A stretch of 56,092 nucleotides of DNA from Methanosaeta sp. PtaB.Bin018 (GTDB lineage Archaea > Halobacteriota > Methanosarcinia > Methanotrichales > Methanotrichaceae), in contig MVQH01000059.1 in the NCBI GenBank assembly GCA_002067755.1, positions 1 to 56,092 on the forward strand, in the 5' to 3' direction. The notes under the pieces were generated by a model that worked only from the letters and a program-made list of their open reading frames with translations, did not search any database and had not been told where the DNA came from. The translations under genes were made by a program, and so were the position numbers. This document shows positions 52,196 through 56,092 of this stretch, in pieces. The first letter of the stretch is position 1; every line of letters begins with the position of its first letter.

Positions 52196-53431
52196 TCATG
52201 TGAACATCCTCAAGTTCTCCTCCGAGCCCTGAACCTCGTCCCCGAGAACCTTGTTTATTGCACTATAAAAGTCGGATCTATTTACGCTTGATGCGTTCCT
52301 GCGCAGCGCATTCATGCCAGCCTCCACCACTATGGCCTTGAGGTCTGCGCCACTCGCCTCTCCAGTTACCTTGGCGATCTCCATCAGGTCTACATCTGGA
52401 TCTTTTCTCATCTTGCCCGCATGGATCTGCAGGATCTTGAGCCTCCCTTCGGCAGATGGCATGGGTATCTCGATGATTCTGTCAAAGCGTCCTGGCCGCA
52501 GCAGAGCGGGATCGAGGATGTCTATCCTGTTGGTCGCGGCTATGATCTTGATGTCGCCACGCGTCCTGAAACCGTCCATCTCAGCCAGAAGTTGCATCAT
52601 CGTCCTGTTGACCTCGGCGCTCCCAGTAGTACCATCGTGGGTCCTGATGCTGCCCACGGCGTCGATCTCATCGATGAATATGATGCTTGGGGCCTTCTCG
52701 CGAGCCATCTGGAAGATGTCGCGAACGAGCTGCGCTCCTTCGCCTATGAACTTGTGGACCAGCTCTGAGCCGGACATGTGAATGAATGTAGCCTTGGATT
52801 CATGGGCTACTGCCTTGGCCAGCATTGTCTTGCCAGTCCCCGGCAAACCGTAGAGCAAAACGCCCCTTGGCGGCTCAATGCCGATATCTTCGAATATCTT
52901 TGGGTTGGTCAGTGGCAACTCCACAGTCTCCCTGATCTCTTGAATCTGGCTTTCAAGGCCGCCAACCTGTTCATAGGATACATCAGGTGCCTCGACCAGC
53001 TCCATGACTTTTGCCCTGGCATCCAATGAGTGATCCAGAACGCGAACGATGGTCAGTGAGTTGTTTATAGCCACGCGAGCATTGACCTCTAGCTTCTCCA
53101 TCAGCTCAGCAGGAGCAGTGGTGATGAACTCCTGGTTGTTTCCGTGCTGCCTCAGCAGGACATAGTCGTTTCCAATCTCCACCACTGTGGCAAGGAATAA
53201 CGGCATCCTCTTCAAGAGGAGGTTCTCTTTTTTTAGCCGCTCCAGCTCACGCAGATATTTCTTATTTGCGATGAGGGATTCAAAGAGCTTGGCTCTTACC
53301 TCCTCTCTCTCCACTTTGGTGGTCTCAAGCTCTTCGGAGAGGCTCCTGTTCTCTGATTCAAGAGCTGTTATCCTTTTCGCAAACGACTCCTGAATGGTGT
53401 CTTGACCGGAAATGGCCGATGATTCACTCAT
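52196..53431 (-). CDS. pan: Proteasome-activating nucleotidase
   Basis: A 411-residue AAA ATPase. The N-terminal coiled coil (RITALESENRSLSEELETTKVEREEV, 20-45) and OB domain (LFLATVVEIGNDYVLLRQHGNN) precede the AAA domain: Walker A GLPGTGKT (195-202), pore loop HKFIGEG, Walker B IIFIDEID (250-257) and GSGADLKAIVVEAGM-type sensor 2 (ASGADLKAIV). It unfolds substrates and opens the 20S gate. The C-terminus is …RMFT, a hydrophobic-Phe-X variant of the HbYX tail. Confidence 0.95.
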   Translation of the reverse strand: MSESSAISGQDTIQESFAKRITALESENRSLSEELETTKVEREEVRAKLFESLIANKKYLRELERLKKENLLLKRMPLFLATVVEIGNDYVLLRQHGNNQEFITTAPAELMEKLEVNARVAINNSLTIVRVLDHSLDARAKVMELVEAPDVSYEQVGGLESQIQEIRETVELPLTNPKIFEDIGIEPPRGVLLYGLPGTGKTMLAKAVAHESKATFIHMSGSELVHKFIGEGAQLVRDIFQMAREKAPSIIFIDEIDAVGSIRTHDGTTGSAEVNRTMMQLLAEMDGFRTRGDIKIIAATNRIDILDPALLRPGRFDRIIEIPMPSAEGRLKILQIHAGKMRKDPDVDLMEIAKVTGEASGADLKAIVVEAGMNALRRNASSVNRSDFYSAINKVLGDEVQGSEENLRMFT

Positions 53432-53456
53432 ACAGATTGAACTTCAGCATTTCATG

Positions 53457-53466
53457 CTTATAAATT
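53457..53466 (-). promoter_or_regulatory. TATA box of the PAN gene
   Basis: AATTTATAAG on the minus strand lies about 26-35 bases before ATG 53431, so the mRNA is nearly leaderless. Confidence 0.45.
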
Positions 53467-53571
53467 CATTCCCGCGGAGTTATGTGAATACAAGGTTTTC
53501 CTTGCCGCATTCATCTTTTTGAGGCGAGAGGGATATTAATCATGACTTGTCCAACTATAATTTGTGATTTA

Positions 53572-54669
53572 ATGATAACTCTACAAAAGCACATCATCCC
53601 TCCCATTGAGGTTGTGGAGCGAAAAGGCATCGGCCACCCTGACACACTTGCAGACGGGATCTCCGAAAGCATCTCGCGCTCATTATCTCAGTTCTATCTT
53701 GACGAGTTCGGCCAGATATTGCACCATAATGTTGACAAGGTTCTGATCATCGCAGGAAAAAGCGTGCCTGAGTTCGGAGGAGGCTCGATCCTAAAGCCGC
53801 CAAGCGTTATCGTGGGTGGCAGAGCAACGAAGCCATCAGGAAAGCCGGTTTTTGAGATAATCGAGGACTCTGTCACCTCCTTCTTTAGAAAGACTGTAAA
53901 GAACCTGGAGCAGTTCAGGGTCGAGCCCCGCGTCGAGGAAGGTGCTCCTGAGCTGCGAAGCCTCATTGGCAGGGGAGCAAATGACACATCTATCGGCGTT
54001 GGCTATGCACCCCTGAGCTACACTGAAGAGCTGGTGCTCGGCATGGAGAAAGAGGTGCGAAGTGTGCGTGGCGTTGGCGAGGACACCAAACTCATGGCCG
54101 TGCGAATAGGCGATGAGCTGACCGTGGTAGTGGCAGCAGCCATGGTCTCCAAGTTCATAGCCTCCCGCGAAGAATATGAGGATGCAAAGGCCAGGGTATT
54201 GGAGGCGGCCACAAGGAAGGCCGACGCAGATGTCTGCGTGAACTGCGCAGATGCAGGCGACAACATTTACCTCACAGTGACAGGCACATCGATCGAGATG
54301 GGAGACGACGGGGCGACCGGCAGGGGAAATCGTGGAAACGGCTTGATAACGCCCATGAGGCCTATGACCATGGAAGCCATTGCAGGAAAGAATCCAGTCA
54401 GCCATGTGGGCAAGATCTACAATGTGCTGGCTCAGCGGGCAGCGTGCGAGATCGCAGAGCTGGATGGTGTGAAGGAGGCGAACGTCACCTTTGTCAGCAA
54501 GATTGGGTCGCCCATCAGCCAGCCGCTCCTGCGTGGCGTGAGGATATCCGGCGACCTTCAGCTTACACCATCGCTGGAGGCTCAAGTCGACTCAATCCTA
54601 GATTACATGCTGGAGAGCACTGACCAGTTGGTGGAGGAGTTCGTGAAGGGAAAGCTGAGCATTTATTGA
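53572..54669 (+). CDS. mat: S-adenosylmethionine synthetase (archaeal type)
   Basis: A 365-residue archaeal MAT (PF01941): [103 protein letters not shown]. It makes SAM from methionine and ATP. It is shorter at the N-terminus than many (about 400). A TATA-like GATATTAATC (53530-53539) makes the ATG at 53572 (with GTGATTTA before it) likelier than that at 53542, which would lie upstream of the start of transcription. Confidence 0.9.
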   Translation: MITLQKHIIPPIEVVERKGIGHPDTLADGISESISRSLSQFYLDEFGQILHHNVDKVLIIAGKSVPEFGGGSILKPPSVIVGGRATKPSGKPVFEIIEDSVTSFFRKTVKNLEQFRVEPRVEEGAPELRSLIGRGANDTSIGVGYAPLSYTEELVLGMEKEVRSVRGVGEDTKLMAVRIGDELTVVVAAAMVSKFIASREEYEDAKARVLEAATRKADADVCVNCADAGDNIYLTVTGTSIEMGDDGATGRGNRGNGLITPMRPMTMEAIAGKNPVSHVGKIYNVLAQRAACEIAELDGVKEANVTFVSKIGSPISQPLLRGVRISGDLQLTPSLEAQVDSILDYMLESTDQLVEEFVKGKLSIY

Positions 54670-54680
54670 ATCACTGACCC

Positions 54681-54998
54681 TCAGTCCTCGCCTCCCTTCG
54701 AGACCTCTTTTTTTGCCATCTGCAGCCTTTGTTTGGCTGTGTAGCCAGTAGCGCCCTCCAGAAAATCTCTGTAGCGTTTGTTGGTCTCCAATACAACATC
54801 ATCAGAGACGTCTGTGGCCGATTCAGTGACGACGAATAGCCTCTTGTTCTCTATCCAGACTGCAACGCTCTTCATTGCTCCGTAGCTGAATAGCAGCCTG
54901 CTGTTCTCCTGTTTTATCTCGCAAGGAAACATCTCCTCAAGAACATCCCGAATCCGATCTATGTTGGGCTTGAATCCTCTCTTAAATGGGTAGTCCAT
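54681..54998 (-). CDS. DUF5611 family protein
   Basis: A 105-residue protein, MDYPFKRGFKPNIDRIRDVLEEMFPCEIKQENSRLLFSYGAMKSVAVWIENKRLFVVTES-type, a small archaeal alpha/beta family of unknown function. ATG 54998 fits the family; the frame is open to 55124 but the extra part is not conserved. It converges with the AdoMet synthetase gene. The C-terminus is Lys/Glu-rich. Confidence 0.75.
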   Translation of the reverse strand: MDYPFKRGFKPNIDRIRDVLEEMFPCEIKQENSRLLFSYGAMKSVAVWIENKRLFVVTESATDVSDDVVLETNKRYRDFLEGATGYTAKQRLQMAKKEVSKGGED

Positions 54999-55101
54999 GA
55001 TGGCATGCTCGTCGCTGATCAAGTATAGATGTTTCGAGTAGGTTCTTTGCAGTAATCCATTTGAGGATCTTAACGATATCGGGCAGAGAATGGCACAACC
55101 C

Positions 55102-55109
55102 TTAAATAT
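55102..55109 (+). promoter_or_regulatory. TATA element of the ADH synthase gene
   Basis: TTAAATAT lies 48-55 bases before the TTG start at 55157, leaving a leader of about 25 bases. Confidence 0.4.
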
Positions 55110-55156
55110 GATATGTGCTACCATGAATCATGTTAGCATTTGTGGGATGGTAAAAT

Positions 55157-55957
55157 TTGAGCGAAATAGGCAAAAGAGTGAGAATTGAGAGGATAATCGA
55201 CAGAGATAGCGGAAACACAGTCATAATCCCCCTTGACCACGGCATATCTGTGGGGCCGATCAAGGGGCTTGTAAACCTGCCTGAGATGGTGAACAAGGTC
55301 GCCAAGGGCGGGGCAAATGCAGTCCTGCAGCAGAAGGGAATGGTCAGGCACGGCCACCGCGGCTACGGAAGGGACGTCGGACTCATCATCCATATGAGCG
55401 CCTCCACATCGCTCGGACCCGATCCCAACAACAAGGTTCAGGTCTGCCAGGTGGAAGAATGCCTGAAGATGGGGGCCGACGCAGTATCAGTTCACATCAA
55501 CATCGGCTCTGAGACTGAGTCGGATCAGCTCAACATCCTCGGCAGCGTCAGCGAAAGATGTGACTTCTGGGGCATGCCGCTCGTGGCAATGATGTATCCC
55601 CGAGGCAAAGGAATCGCAAATCCAAATGATGTGGAGGTTGTGGCACATGCTGCCCGCGCTGGAGCGGAGCTTGGGGCTGACATCATCAAGACCAACTATA
55701 CGGGTGATCCTGAATCATTCAGGCGTGTGGTAGAGGGCTGTCCAGTGCCGGTGGTCATCGCTGGAGGGCCAAAGACTGAGACCGACATAGAGTTTCTGCA
55801 GATGATCGAAGGTGCCATGCAGGCAGGAGCTCGCGGAGTGGCAATAGGCAGGAATGTCTTCCAGCATGAAGACCCTGTGAAGATGACCATGGCGATTGCT
55901 GCCATAGTCAACAAAGGCAAAAAGGCAAAGGAGGCCGCAGAAGTCCTGAAAGGGTGA
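55157..55957 (+). CDS. aroA': 2-amino-3,7-dideoxy-D-threo-hept-6-ulosonate synthase (class I aldolase fold)
   Basis: A 266-residue class I FBP aldolase-like protein. [17 protein letters not shown] starts the barrel; DIIKTNYTG holds the Schiff-base lysine K178; [17 protein letters not shown] and [17 protein letters not shown] bind phosphate. It joins 6-deoxy-5-ketofructose 1-phosphate with aspartate semialdehyde in the archaeal shikimate route. It starts at TTG 55157. The 3-dehydroquinate synthase II gene, often next to it, would lie beyond the inserted transposon end if present. Confidence 0.9.
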   Translation: MSEIGKRVRIERIIDRDSGNTVIIPLDHGISVGPIKGLVNLPEMVNKVAKGGANAVLQQKGMVRHGHRGYGRDVGLIIHMSASTSLGPDPNNKVQVCQVEECLKMGADAVSVHINIGSETESDQLNILGSVSERCDFWGMPLVAMMYPRGKGIANPNDVEVVAHAARAGAELGADIIKTNYTGDPESFRRVVEGCPVPVVIAGGPKTETDIEFLQMIEGAMQAGARGVAIGRNVFQHEDPVKMTMAIAAIVNKGKKAKEAAEVLKG

Positions 55958-55996
55958 CTTCAATTCAATGCAGGGAAAAAGACGTTTGGGAGATGT

Positions 55997-56092
55997 GTGA
56001 ATGCTCCCTGGCCTAAAGGCCAGGGCTTCTATCGATCATGCGAAGAGATTGCATTCCCAATCTCAGAATGTTTATCGCTGCGTTCCAATCCC
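55997..56092 (-). mobile_element. 3' (right) end of an IS200/IS605-group (IS1341-type) element
   Basis: The end contains the tnpB 3' terminus and a perfect hairpin CCCTGGCC-TAAA-GGCCAGGG (56006-56025), a typical subterminal imperfect-palindrome end. On the minus strand GGGAGCATTCAC follows the hairpin, and IS605-type ends often stop in such TTCAC/TTAAC strings, so I place the boundary near 55997. The rest lies outside the window. The tnpB 3' end and RE would also encode the omega (guide) RNA. Confidence 0.65.
56013..56092 (-). CDS. tnpB: TnpB (IS1341/IS605 OrfB), C-terminal end, cut by the window edge
   Basis: The minus strand reads DWNAAINILRLGMQSLRMI… up to a TAG at 56013-56015 inside the terminal hairpin. 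(R)DWNAAINILRLG is the conserved C-terminal RuvC-III motif of TnpB, with its catalytic Asp. Only 25 codons are in view. TnpB is an RNA-guided DNA nuclease and Cas12 ancestor. Whether the rest of the gene is intact cannot be told. Confidence 0.8.
   Translation of the reverse strand, partial: DWNAAINILRLGMQSLRMIDRSPGL

Overview
The window looks like chromosomal DNA of an aceticlastic, cytochrome-containing methanogen, most likely Methanothrix (Methanosaeta). The evidence is an archaeal ribosomal super-operon with eL19, eL32, eS4 and RNase P protein 1; a PAN-type proteasome ATPase; archaeal SecY, Cbf5, HerA and archaeal-type AdoMet synthetase; the ADH synthase of the archaeal shikimate route; siroheme/Ahb haem genes; two Ni/Co ECF transporter loci; and archaeal TATA boxes with GGTGATC-type ribosome binding sites. 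The genus assignment is inference from gene content. Coding DNA has moderate GC, while several intergenic stretches are very AT-rich.

Layout. 0-4.6 kb: SSS-family symporter, OGG-type DNA glycosylase, arsenite methyltransferase, and an orphan cbiM-cbiN pair. 5-13 kb: secreted proteins of unknown function mixed with small housekeeping genes (hypoxanthine PRTase, DUF357, HExxH protein, GT2, DUF1699, HAD-IIA, DJ-1, YkgJ-like). 13-15.7 kb: a papain-like protease with three DUF4114-like repeats, divergent from a YgjP-type metallopeptidase. 15.7-22 kb: a larC-hemL-hemC-cobA/hemD-ahbD-like tetrapyrrole operon followed by a 38-residue Lys/Glu-rich peptide gene. 22.1-38.1 kb: an unbroken minus-strand operon of 28 genes, from a SPOUT methyltransferase through uL3...uL15 to SecY, the EMC3-like insertase, Cmk and Cbf5, with a tRNA-Ser at its end that seems to carry a tiny intron. 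38.1-45.1 kb: TIR/zinc-ribbon protein, HerA, and a four-gene operon of exported proteins, two of them TPR proteins. 45.2-49.6 kb: UPF0212, a full cbiMNQO transporter, and a histone-deacetylase-fold enzyme. 49.6-51 kb: a gene-poor AT-rich desert with a 14-bp minisatellite. 51-56 kb: a six-repeat propeller-like protein with a basic tail, PAN, AdoMet synthetase, DUF5611, ADH synthase, and the 3' end of a TnpB insertion element running off the right edge.

How the genes fit together. Nickel and cobalt handling recurs (two CbiM/CbiN pairs, CbiQ/CbiO, LarC), as expected for a methanogen that needs F430, corrinoids and Ni enzymes. The hemL to ahbD-like cluster covers glutamate-1-semialdehyde through uroporphyrinogen III to siroheme precursors and the haem b branch used for cytochromes. 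The ribosomal operon couples ribosome assembly to membrane insertion (SecY, Oxa1-like) and to RNA modification (SPOUT, Cbf5).

Most worth a second look: two apparent CTG start codons (hemC, where no ATG/GTG/TTG can give a full-length protein, and the exported protein at 5.2 kb); the intron-bearing tRNA-Ser; the truncated TnpB end with its terminal hairpin; the small peptide next to a radical SAM gene; the leaderless papain-DUF4114 protein; and the propeller-like protein beside the AT-rich desert. No complete, clearly new defence or metabolic system was recognised.
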